Below are positions 43,636-52,572 of a stretch of 64,000 bases of DNA, piece by piece. The translations under genes and the position numbers were made by a program. Numbering within the stretch: position 1 is the first letter of the stretch; the number at the start of each line of letters is the position of its first letter. The stretch covers positions 62,001 through 126,000 of the forward strand of contig NZ_ATVT01000004.1 in NCBI RefSeq assembly GCF_000420865.1, in the 5' to 3' direction. The DNA is from Butyrivibrio sp. XPD2006. GTDB taxonomy: Bacteria > Bacillota > Clostridia > Lachnospirales > Lachnospiraceae. The notes under the pieces are model-generated. The model ran no database searches, had not been told where the DNA came from, and saw only the letters and a program-made list of their open reading frames with translations.

Positions 43636-44388
43636 CTACTTGTGAATGACTGTGTTTATCCTGCATGGATTAAAGCCAACGCTGAGCGCAGTTTTCTGCG
43701 AACCTGCATTTGTTTCAGCATGCGCCCACACGGGTCTCCTGCCTTGCTGTATGATTTCTTCACACATCCCGTACGCAAGGTATGATGCCAGTCCATGGTG
43801 TCTATGTGCTTCAGCAGTCTCAACTCCAATATCCACTTCTTCAGGACTGACAGCACCGGAAAAAGCCACCGCAGCAAAGCTGCCATCCGCCTTACTTTTG
43901 GCCGCGAATCCGAATCCATTTCGAAGAAACGCTTCGCTGTCTTTCCAGGAAAAAGAGGGTGTGATCCTTCCCGAAATGTCACCTATATTGTCTGCTGTGA
44001 TGCGCTCAACAACATAGTTATCATCAAGTATCGGCAGGTGTTCAGGAATCCCGCCATGGTTATATTCAATCCTTTTATCAATTCGAAGGGCGTTATTGCC
44101 TGAATAGTAATTCGAAACAACCTCCGAATCTGTGATCAATACAAATCTTCGTTCCGTTTCAGACACAAAAAACTTTTGATATATTTCTTCAAGAACATCC
44201 TCACTCACATTCCCCGAGATATATGCAAAGCCGCAATAATGCCAAAACAATACGCATCCCTTATCATCTGTATATATATCGCCATCCTGAGTTCCGGTCA
44301 CAATTGATATTGGATAAACACGGTTCGCTATACACTCATTAGCAAATTCAAGATATTCTTTATATTCATTTCTGTCGATTTTTCTCAA
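43636..44388 (-). CDS. GNAT-type acetyltransferase
   Basis: A 250-residue acetyltransferase of the GNAT_acetyltr_2 kind. The C-terminal half holds the acetyl-CoA loop (VETAEAHRHHGLASYLAYGMCEE) and AETNAGSQKTALSVGF. I choose a TTG start at 44388 with AAGGGAG 4 nt upstream; a longer GTG frame has no ribosome site. It is 13 nt upstream of the kinase-like gene and in one unit with it. Substrate unknown. Confidence 0.78.
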   Translation of the reverse strand: MRKIDRNEYKEYLEFANECIANRVYPISIVTGTQDGDIYTDDKGCVLFWHYCGFAYISGNVSEDVLEEIYQKFFVSETERRFVLITDSEVVSNYYSGNNALRIDKRIEYNHGGIPEHLPILDDNYVVERITADNIGDISGRITPSFSWKDSEAFLRNGFGFAAKSKADGSFAAVAFSGAVSPEEVDIGVETAEAHRHHGLASYLAYGMCEEIIQQGRRPVWAHAETNAGSQKTALSVGFNPCRINTVIHK

Positions 44389-44417
44389 AATTCTCCCTTC
44401 GCATCCCACCACTACTT

Positions 44418-44483
44418 CACAAGGAAGTTTCAGCGGTTCGCTGTTTCTGCTCTGTCTTCGTCCGAAGGACTTGCCAATCGCAG
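44418..44483. repeat. Dispersed repeat downstream of rlmD, copy 1
   Basis: CACAAGGAAGTT, then CTGCTCT, then TTCGTCC and TTGCCAAT-GCAG occur in the same order as in copy 2 at 45977-46015, with an extra segment that contains the small hairpin CAGCGGTTCGCTG. Confidence 0.45.
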
Positions 44484-44504
44484 ACAGCTATCGCATGGAC
44501 AGCG

Positions 44505-45965
44505 TTAGCCTTCTGACGTCGTCCCTTCGGTCCTAGTCAAAAGGACTACTGTCTCAACATGTACGCTCCAGCTGAACATATCGCAGGGGCGCACCTTCTT
44601 TATCTCATAGCCGCCGTCGCACAGGATTCGTAGGTCTCTGGCGAGAGTCGCAGAGTCGCAGCTTACATAGACGATGCGATCGGGCTGCATCTTGAGCATG
44701 GTTTCAAGGCAGGCGCTGTCGCACCCTTTACGGGGCGGATCTACAACGATGACATCCGGATGAAGCGCAGCATCTGACACAGAATCTCCCTCTGCACCAA
44801 GCCTCTTCTTCTCATAAAACTCAGGCAGGACTTCCTCAGCCTTACCACAGTAGAAGTCCGCGTTATCAAGTCCATTCCTGTCAGCATTTCTCTTGGCATC
44901 CTCCACGGCGTCCGGAATAACCTCAACTCCGTAGACATGGCCTGCTGCCTTTGCCATGGACAAAGAGATTGTTCCTATTCCGCAGTAGAGGTCCCAGACA
45001 GTCTCTTTTCCCGTAAGGCGCGCATACTCAATGGCCTGTCCGTAGAGCTTCTGGGTCTGAACAGGGTTAACCTGATAGAACGACAAGGGCGAAATCTCAA
45101 ACTCTAGGCCGCACAAAGTATCGGAGATAGTATCCTTCCCCCAGATCGTGCGGATCTTAATGCCCATGATCACATTTGTCTTCTCTGTATTTATGGAGAC
45201 GGAAATGCTGGTCATTCCGTCAATTTCAGACAGCCTATCCGTAAGCTCCTTCTGCCCCGGAATATACTCTGTGCCTTTTCCGGTGAAATTTATCACAAGA
45301 CAAACCATGATCTGACCACTGGTAAAGCCTTTCCTTATCAGCACATGCCTTAAAAGTCCCTTGCCGCTTACTTCGTCATAAGCAGCGACCTTATATTTCT
45401 CCATGTGGGAGAGGATAACGTCAAGGATCTCCCGATTCTCTTTTACCCCGATAAGACAGTCCTTAACAGGGATGATGCTGTGAGTTCTTCCCGCATAGTA
45501 CCCGGCAACGGGCTTTCCATCCTTGCCTGTGCCGATCGGGTACTGGGCTTTGTTCCTGTATCTCCAGGGTTCGTCCATTCCGATGATGGGCTCCATGACA
45601 CTGTCAACAAAAGCTTCATCAAAACCGCCAAGACGCACAATGTTGTTCCTGACCTTGTTCTGCTTGAACTGAAGCTGCCTATCATAGGTCATGTTCTGGA
45701 TCTGGCAACCGCCGCACTGACGGGCGATGGGACACCTGGCCTCCTGCCTGAACGAAGAAGCCTCCAGCACTTTTTCAAGATGCGCATAAGCGTAATTCTT
45801 TTTGGCCTTCATGATCTTGGCGCTTACCTTATCGCCAATTACCGCATCTTTAATAAAGAGGGTATAGCCATCAATTTTGCCTATGCCCTCTCCGTCGTTT
45901 CCGATATCGACGATGTCAACAGTCAGAACATCGTCCTTCTTATAAAGAAAATTTTCTTTTCCCAT
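44505..45965 (-). CDS. rlmD: 23S rRNA (uracil-C5)-methyltransferase, RlmD/RumA type
   Basis: A 486-residue S-adenosylmethionine methyltransferase with N-terminal TRAM RNA-binding domain (VDIVDIGNDGEGIGKIDGYTLF). Fe-S cysteines are in CPIARQCGGCQ. The motif block DLYCGIGTISLSMAKAAG binds SAM; VVDPPRKGCDSACLE contains the DPPRKG motif and YVSCDSATLARD the catalytic Cys. In Firmicutes this group can methylate more than one uridine, so RlmCD is an equal name. AGAGG precedes the ATG. Confidence 0.93.
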   Translation of the reverse strand: MGKENFLYKKDDVLTVDIVDIGNDGEGIGKIDGYTLFIKDAVIGDKVSAKIMKAKKNYAYAHLEKVLEASSFRQEARCPIARQCGGCQIQNMTYDRQLQFKQNKVRNNIVRLGGFDEAFVDSVMEPIIGMDEPWRYRNKAQYPIGTGKDGKPVAGYYAGRTHSIIPVKDCLIGVKENREILDVILSHMEKYKVAAYDEVSGKGLLRHVLIRKGFTSGQIMVCLVINFTGKGTEYIPGQKELTDRLSEIDGMTSISVSINTEKTNVIMGIKIRTIWGKDTISDTLCGLEFEISPLSFYQVNPVQTQKLYGQAIEYARLTGKETVWDLYCGIGTISLSMAKAAGHVYGVEVIPDAVEDAKRNADRNGLDNADFYCGKAEEVLPEFYEKKRLGAEGDSVSDAALHPDVIVVDPPRKGCDSACLETMLKMQPDRIVYVSCDSATLARDLRILCDGGYEIKKVRPCDMFSWSVHVETVVLLTRTEGTTSEG

Positions 45966-45976
45966 TTATAACCTCT

Positions 45977-46015
45977 CACAAGGAAGTTCTGCTCTCACTA
46001 CGTTCGCCAATGCAG
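45977..46015. repeat. Dispersed repeat upstream of rlmD, copy 2
   Basis: CACAAGGAAGTTCTGCTCT and TTCGCCAATGCAG match copy 1 at 44418-44483 in order. Its right end enters the last codons of trmL, so the repeat contributes to that protein's C-terminus. Confidence 0.4.
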
Positions 46016-46492
46016 TCTGTGAAGCTCTCCCTCTCTCTCAAGCCCTGCAAAATCATTCTGCCTCAGGGCCTCGTAGAGCACAATAGCAACAGAATTAGAC
46101 AAATTCAGCGATCTTATATCCTCGCCCATTGGTATCCTGATGCAGGTCTCTTCGTTGTCCACCAGGATCTCCTCCGGGATTCCCGCGCTCTCTTTTCCGA
46201 ACATGATATAATCGTCCATGCCAAAAGACACTTCGGCGTAGGTGCGCTTTGCCTTGGTGGTGGCGTACCATATCTTAGCCCCGGGGTGCTTCTCTAAAAA
46301 GTCCTGATAATCCATGTACCTTGTGACATCGAGCTTGTCCCAGTAATCCATCCCGGCTCTCTTTAGCTCTTTTTCTCCGAGACGAAAGCCCAGGGGTTCT
46401 ATAAGGTGAAGACTTGTTCCCGTCGCCACACAGGTTCTTCCGATATTGCCGGTGTTCTGCGGAATCTCCGGCTGGTGCAGTACTATATGCAT
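45998..46492 (-). CDS. trmL: tRNA (cytidine/uridine-34-2'-O)-methyltransferase
   Basis: A 164-residue SPOUT methyltransferase that methylates the wobble ribose of tRNA-Leu. HQPEIPQNTGNIGRTC is the N-terminal motif with the RNA-binding Asn/Arg, FGKESAGIPEE and RIPMGEDIRSLNLSNSVAIVLYEALRQ form the knotted SAM site. GGAG precedes the ATG. It lies between the sensor kinase gene and rlmD, two RNA methyltransferases in a row. Confidence 0.95.
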   Translation of the reverse strand: MHIVLHQPEIPQNTGNIGRTCVATGTSLHLIEPLGFRLGEKELKRAGMDYWDKLDVTRYMDYQDFLEKHPGAKIWYATTKAKRTYAEVSFGMDDYIMFGKESAGIPEEILVDNEETCIRIPMGEDIRSLNLSNSVAIVLYEALRQNDFAGLEREGELHRLHWRT

Positions 46493-46495
46493 TTA

Positions 46496-47932
46496 TTACT
46501 CCTCGTCATCAGCATCCATCACAGCGGATTTGGGCAGAGAAAAGATAAACTCGGTTCCCACACCCTGGGTACTGATAACATTGATATTTTCGTCGTGGGC
46601 CTTGATGATTTCTTTTACTATTGCAAGGCCAAGGCCTGTGCCCTTCTTGTCCTTACCTCTTGAAGCATCGGACTTATAGAACCTGTCAAAGACGAGCTTC
46701 TGATCCTCTTTGGGAATTCCGATACCGCTGTCCTTGACGGAAACAAAGACCTTGCTGTGCTTCTCCGTGGTCTCAATCTTGATGGATGAGTCGTGATGGC
46801 TGAACTTGATGGCATTATCAACCAGGTTGTAAAGCACCTGCTGTATCTTGTCAACATCAGCATTTACCAGCATCTTGTCATCGGTAAGGACCAGTTCTAT
46901 GGATATGTTCTTGTCCATACAGCTTCCGCCGAAGGACTCGGCAACCTTTCTGATCACGGCATTTATGTCAAAGTCGCTCTTATCAAGGAGCATTCCCTTA
47001 CTGCTCATATTATTCAGCGTAAGGAGCTCATTGGTGAGCTTGGTCAGTCTGTCAGTCTCATTGATGACAATCCCGAGATACTTCTCATGCATCTCCTCGG
47101 GGATCGTTCCGTCCTGCATCGCCACCAGATATCCTCTGATGGAAGTAAGGGGTGATCTGAAGTCGTGGGAAACATTGGCCACAAACTTTTTCTGGTCATC
47201 CTCCTGCCTGGCGATCTCACCTGCCATGTAGGACAGGGAAGCTGCCAGATAACCCATTTCATCCTCCGACTCCACCGAGAACTCATAGCCCATATTTCCG
47301 GCAGCATACTGCTCCGTCGCCTTGGTGATCTTGCGAAGAGGCACATATACCAGCTCAGTGAAGAAGATAAGGATTATCAGGGACAGCAGGAAAAGAACTA
47401 TCAGCATCAGGTAAGAGATATTAAGGAAGGTATTGGCTTTTTTCTCCAATGCAGCCATAGATGTGTGGATTACAACATAAGCCTGTACCTTGTAATTGGC
47501 GGTTATCGGCGCAAACACGCTGAGCATGTCCTGGTTAAAAGAGCCCCAGAAATTCCCGGTGGTGTAATAACTTGAGCCGATGGCTGTGGGATCAAATCCC
47601 GATATCACAACCTCTTTTCCCGGATCAAGCTTCCTGGAGGAATCAAGAACCAGTCGACCTGAAGGATTGACAATCCATATTGGGGAGTTGTCCATGTACT
47701 TGGACAGAGACGACAGTTCTCCGTGCACAGTATCAAGGGACGTCTCCGCGTTGTAAAGATCTGCTGCATAAGTGTTGGCAATCTGTGTCGCAACCTGATA
47801 CATGTTATCTGCCTTATCACGCCTCAAACGGTCAAAGGTCATTCCGTACACAAAGGTCGCAACCACAATAAACCCAAATATGCCGAACAAAAGATATGCC
47901 AGCAGAAATTTGATGTAAAGGGTCCGTTTCAT
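46496..47932 (-). CDS. Sensor histidine kinase
   Basis: A 478-residue membrane kinase with helix 1 about 7-29, an extracellular sensor of about 130 residues, helix 2 about 168-192, a HAMP linker (LVYVPLRKITKATEQYAAGN), the H-box VSHDFRSPLTSIRGY, N-box NLVDNAIKFS and G-boxes DSGIGIPKED and GTGLGLAIV. The phospho-accepting His is present. It begins directly after the response regulator stop, so the two form a cognate pair. Signal unknown; the sensor fold resembles cell-envelope sensors. Confidence 0.94.
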   Translation of the reverse strand: MKRTLYIKFLLAYLLFGIFGFIVVATFVYGMTFDRLRRDKADNMYQVATQIANTYAADLYNAETSLDTVHGELSSLSKYMDNSPIWIVNPSGRLVLDSSRKLDPGKEVVISGFDPTAIGSSYYTTGNFWGSFNQDMLSVFAPITANYKVQAYVVIHTSMAALEKKANTFLNISYLMLIVLFLLSLIILIFFTELVYVPLRKITKATEQYAAGNMGYEFSVESEDEMGYLAASLSYMAGEIARQEDDQKKFVANVSHDFRSPLTSIRGYLVAMQDGTIPEEMHEKYLGIVINETDRLTKLTNELLTLNNMSSKGMLLDKSDFDINAVIRKVAESFGGSCMDKNISIELVLTDDKMLVNADVDKIQQVLYNLVDNAIKFSHHDSSIKIETTEKHSKVFVSVKDSGIGIPKEDQKLVFDRFYKSDASRGKDKKGTGLGLAIVKEIIKAHDENINVISTQGVGTEFIFSLPKSAVMDADDEE

Positions 47933-48634
47933 TTACTGTTGTACCTCAAATTTGTAACCGATTCCCCAGATGGTAGCAAGTCTCCAATTCTCGTGGTCAC
48001 TCAGCTTCTCACGAAGTCTTTTGATGTGAACATCTACTGTTCTGGTATCTCCGATATACTCATAGCCCCAAATCTGGTCAAGGAGCTGCTCTCTGGTAAA
48101 TACGTGATTCGGTGATGCAGCAAGGAAATACAAAAGCTCCAGTTCCTTGGGTGGCATGTCAACTCTCTCGCCCATATATGTTACTGAGTAGTTGGTCATG
48201 TTGATCTCAAGGTCAGGATATCTGACAACCTTGTCATCAGACTCCTGAACCTCCTGAACCTGAGGTTTGTATCTTCTGAGGACAGCTTTTACTCTTGCCA
48301 CAAGCTCTTTTGAATCAAAGGGCTTCTCCATGTAATCATCAGCCCCCATCTCGAGTCCGAGAACCTTGTCAAAAACCTCTCCCTTGGCAGAGAGCATGAT
48401 CACAGGCACCTGACTCTTGGTGCGAAGTTCTCTGCAGACCTGATATCCGTCAATTCCGGGAAGCATCAGGTCAAGGAGCACAAGATTCGGCTTAAAAGTA
48501 TCAAAGGTATTGATGGCTGTCTCGCCGTCGTTGCAGATCTTGGTCTCAAAACACTCTTTTACAAGATAAAGAGAAATAAGCTCTGCAATGTTATTGTCAT
48601 CGTCTACGATTAAGATTTTCTGTTTGCTAACCAT
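47933..48634 (-). CDS. OmpR-family response regulator
   Basis: A 233-residue regulator. The receiver has acidic pair DDD near the start, phospho-accepting Asp in LLDLMLPGIDGY, Thr/Ser switch in MLSAKG and Lys in YMEKPF. The C-terminal winged helix includes LLYFLAASPNHVFTREQLLDQIWGYEYIGDTRTVDVHIKRLREKL. GGGG-type ribosome site precedes the ATG. Pairs with the adjacent kinase. It starts 17 nt after mutS2. Confidence 0.95.
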   Translation of the reverse strand: MVSKQKILIVDDDNNIAELISLYLVKECFETKICNDGETAINTFDTFKPNLVLLDLMLPGIDGYQVCRELRTKSQVPVIMLSAKGEVFDKVLGLEMGADDYMEKPFDSKELVARVKAVLRRYKPQVQEVQESDDKVVRYPDLEINMTNYSVTYMGERVDMPPKELELLYFLAASPNHVFTREQLLDQIWGYEYIGDTRTVDVHIKRLREKLSDHENWRLATIWGIGYKFEVQQ

Positions 48635-48650
48635 TTTTACCGTTCCCCTC

Positions 48651-51044
48651 TTACTTAATAAAAGTAACTATTGTAACCCCTGCGTCTCCCTCGCCGAACT
48701 CGCCCAGCTTAAAGGACTTCACATAGGGTACCCCCTTAAGATATTGATGCACAGCCTGTCTCAAAGCTCCTGTGCCTTTGCCGTGGACAACTCTTACATT
48801 GTTGAGATGCGACATGTAAGCATCGTCCAGGTATTTATCCAAAGCAGCGACTGCATCATCGCTGTTTTTTCCTATAAGATTGATCTCCGTCCTGATGGTT
48901 GAAGCCTTGGAAAGGTCCATCTTGCCGCTGCCGGCAGTGTTTCTTCCGTAGAACTTCTTCATGGCAGCCTTTGGATCCTCATCCCCTATAAGCACAAGGT
49001 CTTTTATGTTGGCCTTGGTCTTCATGATTCCGCACTGAATAAAGAGATTTCCGTCCTTGTCAGGCTTGGATGAGACGGTTCCCTTAAGTCCCATGGATAC
49101 AATCTTGACGCTTTCTCCAAGCTTAAGCTGAGATTCCTTGAGTATCTTGTGGTCAGCAGGAATCTCTTTCTTTTTGGAGATGGCCTTATTCTTATCGGAG
49201 ATCTTCTCGTTGAGCTTGGTCCTTGTTCTCTCAAGGTCCTGCATGGAAGCATTTGGACCGGCTTTTCTGTATACCTTAATGGTCTCATCGGCAACGTCTT
49301 TGGCTTCCTGGAGGATCTGCCTTGCCTGTTCGTGGGCCTCGCGCAGGATGTCTTCCTTTTGCCTGTCGAGCTTGTCAGTTTTCTGCTCGAGCTGTCTGCG
49401 CAGTTCCTCTGCTTCCTTCTTGTACTGCTCTATCTCAAGGCGCTCATTCTCGATGGTCTTTCGGCTCATCTCAAGATCTGCTATAAGATCCTCAAAGCGC
49501 TTGTCCTCTGTGCTTATCTGCTCACTTGCTGCCTCGATGATCCTGTCCGGAAGCCCAAGCTTTGAAGAAATCGCGAAGGCATTACTCTTGCCCGGAAGTC
49601 CGATGAGCAGCCTGTATGTTGGCTTAAGCGACTCCACATCAAACTCACAGCTTGCATTCTGAACACCCTTGGTGTTGAGCGCGTAGACCTTGAGCTCTGA
49701 GTAGTGCGTTGTTGCCAGGGTCCTTACCTTCCTCTTATGAAGGTCATTGAGAATTGAGATCGCAAGCGCCGCTCCCTCAGTAGGATCAGTTCCTGCACCG
49801 AGCTCATCGAAGAGACACAGGCTGTTCTCATTGGCGTTCTCAAGGATTGCCACCGTATTTGTCATATGTGATGAGAAGGTTGAAAGAGACTGCTCAATAC
49901 TCTGCTCGTCCCCTATGTCTGCGTAGACCTCTTCAAACACCGACAGTTCCGACCTGTCCCCGGCAGGAATCGCCAGCCCCGCCTGTCCCATCAATGTCAA
50001 AAGACCTACCGTCTTTAATGTAACTGTCTTACCTCCGGTATTTGGTCCCGTTATGATCAGCATGTCAAAGTCGCGCCCGGCGTATACGTCAATGGGAACC
50101 ACCTTGTCTTTTGCTATAAGAGGATGTCTTCCCTTCTTGATATCAAAAATGTGCTGTTCATTAAATATAGGAGTAATGGCATTTATTTCCAGGGCATAAG
50201 AGGCCTTGGCAAAGACAAAGTCGAGGTCTGTCATGATCTCGCAGTTATACCTTATGGCATCAACATGCTCAGCCACAGAAAGACTGAGTTCCATAAGAAT
50301 CTTCTCGATCTCGGCACTCTCCTGAAGTGCCATCTCGCGGATCTTGTTGTTGAGTTCAACAACTGCTGCCGGCTCAATAAAGAGCGTCGATCCCGAGGAT
50401 GACTGATCGTGCACCAGACCGTTTACCTGGGATTTGTACTCAGCCTTAACCGGGATACAGTATCTGTCGCCTCTGACTGTTACCACCGCATCCTGAAGGT
50501 AAGTTCTGAGCGGGCCGTTGATCATCCTGTTCAGCTGTTCATGAATACGGTCACTCGCCAGCATCATTCCGCGCCTGATGTGCTTAAGCGCAGGGCTTGC
50601 GTCAGAGCTCATCTCATCTTCCGATACAATGCATCTTCTGATCTCAGCCGATACAAAGGTGAGCGGCTCAAGCATCTGGAAAGACTCAGTGAGTGAATCT
50701 CCCGCCTCATCATCCCTTGGAGGTCTGCCGTAGCTCTTTACCCTGTTTACGTTATCCAGAAAAGAAGCGAGTCTAAGGAGCGATGCCATATCCAGTGACG
50801 ATCCGATCTTCAGCGCTTTCAGAATTCCGCCAAACTCCTTGTTGTCCCCAAAGCTTATTGAACCCTTCTTGAAGATTCTGGCAATAGCGTCATTTGTCTT
50901 TTGCAGGTTCTTCCTTATCTCCTTAATATCCGACGACGGCTCAAGCTCAAGGCAGAGCTTTCTTCCGGGCTCAGAGCTTGCGTGGTCAGCAAGTTTTTCT
51001 ATTATTTTGTCGTACTCAAGTACGTGTAATGCTTTTTTGTTCAT
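48651..51044 (-). CDS. mutS2: Endonuclease MutS2
   Basis: A 797-residue MutS2 protein with coiled clamp/lever region, the ATPase GPNTGGKTVTLKTVG (Walker A), FDELGAGTDPTEGAALA (Walker B region), a long charged coiled coil (about 515-640) and a C-terminal Smr nuclease domain (LIGKNSDDAVAALDKYL, VRVVHGKGTGALRQAVHQYLK). It lacks the MutS mismatch-binding domain. It suppresses recombination and, in some Firmicutes, rescues collided ribosomes. AGGAA precedes the ATG. Confidence 0.96.
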   Translation of the reverse strand: MNKKALHVLEYDKIIEKLADHASSEPGRKLCLELEPSSDIKEIRKNLQKTNDAIARIFKKGSISFGDNKEFGGILKALKIGSSLDMASLLRLASFLDNVNRVKSYGRPPRDDEAGDSLTESFQMLEPLTFVSAEIRRCIVSEDEMSSDASPALKHIRRGMMLASDRIHEQLNRMINGPLRTYLQDAVVTVRGDRYCIPVKAEYKSQVNGLVHDQSSSGSTLFIEPAAVVELNNKIREMALQESAEIEKILMELSLSVAEHVDAIRYNCEIMTDLDFVFAKASYALEINAITPIFNEQHIFDIKKGRHPLIAKDKVVPIDVYAGRDFDMLIITGPNTGGKTVTLKTVGLLTLMGQAGLAIPAGDRSELSVFEEVYADIGDEQSIEQSLSTFSSHMTNTVAILENANENSLCLFDELGAGTDPTEGAALAISILNDLHKRKVRTLATTHYSELKVYALNTKGVQNASCEFDVESLKPTYRLLIGLPGKSNAFAISSKLGLPDRIIEAASEQISTEDKRFEDLIADLEMSRKTIENERLEIEQYKKEAEELRRQLEQKTDKLDRQKEDILREAHEQARQILQEAKDVADETIKVYRKAGPNASMQDLERTRTKLNEKISDKNKAISKKKEIPADHKILKESQLKLGESVKIVSMGLKGTVSSKPDKDGNLFIQCGIMKTKANIKDLVLIGDEDPKAAMKKFYGRNTAGSGKMDLSKASTIRTEINLIGKNSDDAVAALDKYLDDAYMSHLNNVRVVHGKGTGALRQAVHQYLKGVPYVKSFKLGEFGEGDAGVTIVTFIK

Positions 51045-51201
51045 TTCCTAAAACCTTATTTTCTGCCTATTTACATAATTGTCCAAATTACAGTTTACCA
51101 TTTAAAGCGCTCCGTGACTAGTGAGTCAAACTGCGAATAGCAACAACAGCCAATCTATAATATAATGTATGTAATGTTTTGAGTCAGGGAAGGGTAAAGA
51201 T

Positions 51202-52548
51202 ATGCCTCTTAATCAGGATGAGAAAAAAGAAGTATTGGCGGATACAGGTTTTATCAGCGAAAAGATAAAGCAGCGCCCCATAAACAGAAAAAAACTCTTA
51301 AGAAGAACGGCTATCACGTTCTTTCTTGCAATAGTATTCGGAATTGTTGCGTGCTTCACGTTCCTGTTCCTGCAACCGGTATTCAGTGACAGGCTCTATC
51401 CGGAACCGGAACCCGAGCCAATCTCATTCCCGGAAGAAGACGTCCAGGACGAGCTTACTCCCGAGGAGATGTTTGCGGACGAGCATGCCATCGCTGAGAT
51501 TGAAGCCCAGTACCTTGAGGCCAACCAGAAGGATCAGATCGATGAAGCCATTGCATCCTACACCTTCTCAGCCTCTGACTACGGCAAAATGATGACTTCG
51601 CTTAAGGCAGTAGCCCAGAGCGTCGGAAGCAGCATCGTTACTGTTACGGCAGTTTCCAATGACACCAACTGGTTCAGTGAATCCTTTGAGAGCAGCGGAT
51701 CTGCTTCAGGTGTGATCATTGCCAACAACGGAACCAACTACTATATCGTCGTTCCATCTTCAGCAATAAGCGATGCCGAGACCATAAGAGTCACATTTTT
51801 TGACGGTGCGGTTGCAAATGCTGAGGTCAAACTGGCCGATGATGTTACAGGCATAAGCGTGATCAGTGTCAGCCGTACTAATCTTTCAGACAGCACAAGG
51901 CAAAAGGTAACCACAGCCTTCCTCGGAAGCTCCAACAACGGAACAATGACAGGCCTTCCTGTAATTGCGGTCGGAAGCCCTATAGGAGTACAGGGTTCCA
52001 TCTCGTACGGAATCATAACAAGCGAAAAGACAACCCTTGACCTTGAAGATTCCTACTACAAGCTTCTTACCACCGACATTTACGGAAGCACCCTCGGAAG
52101 CGGAGTTCTTGCAAACTTAAACGGACAGATCATTGGCATTATCGATATGTCTTTTAACACAGATGATCTGCAGAACCATATATGTGCCATCGGTATCACA
52201 GAATTAAAGTCCCTGTTCGAGGACCTATCAAACGGTCGCAACAGAGCATATCTTGGCGTTCACGGAACAACTATTCCCGCTGATATCCAGGATCAGCAGA
52301 ATATCCCTGCCGGAGCATACATCACCAAGACCGAGCTCGGTTCACCTGCCATGCAGGCCGGAATCCAGAGCGGAGACATAATCACAGCCATAGAAGGTAC
52401 AGAAGTCGCATCCTATGAGCAGTTCATATCCAAGCTTGCGCAGTGCTCACCGGATGATATAATAACTGTTGCAGTAAAAAGACAGGCTCCAAATGATTAC
52501 ATAGAGCTTGAAATAGAGGTGACTTTAACAAGCGCCACCCACAATTAA
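51202..52548 (+). CDS. HtrA-like membrane protein with PDZ domain, catalytic residues lost
   Basis: A 448-residue protein with a cytoplasmic N-terminus, one membrane helix (about 38-60), an acidic Pro/Glu linker, a trypsin-like domain (about 130-345) and a PDZ domain (about 350-440, QAGIQSGDIITAIEGTEVASYEQF). In HtrA the triad lies in TNNHVI, DIALI and GNSGGP. Here the matching places read VVPSSAI, TGISVIS and TLGSGVL, so His and Asp are gone and the Ser is displaced. It is probably a non-proteolytic binding protein. GGAAGGG precedes the ATG. yhaM follows by 24 nt. Confidence 0.85.
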   Translation: MPLNQDEKKEVLADTGFISEKIKQRPINRKKLLRRTAITFFLAIVFGIVACFTFLFLQPVFSDRLYPEPEPEPISFPEEDVQDELTPEEMFADEHAIAEIEAQYLEANQKDQIDEAIASYTFSASDYGKMMTSLKAVAQSVGSSIVTVTAVSNDTNWFSESFESSGSASGVIIANNGTNYYIVVPSSAISDAETIRVTFFDGAVANAEVKLADDVTGISVISVSRTNLSDSTRQKVTTAFLGSSNNGTMTGLPVIAVGSPIGVQGSISYGIITSEKTTLDLEDSYYKLLTTDIYGSTLGSGVLANLNGQIIGIIDMSFNTDDLQNHICAIGITELKSLFEDLSNGRNRAYLGVHGTTIPADIQDQQNIPAGAYITKTELGSPAMQAGIQSGDIITAIEGTEVASYEQFISKLAQCSPDDIITVAVKRQAPNDYIELEIEVTLTSATHN

Positions 52549-52572
52549 TTTATTGTTAGAAATGAGGTTTTT

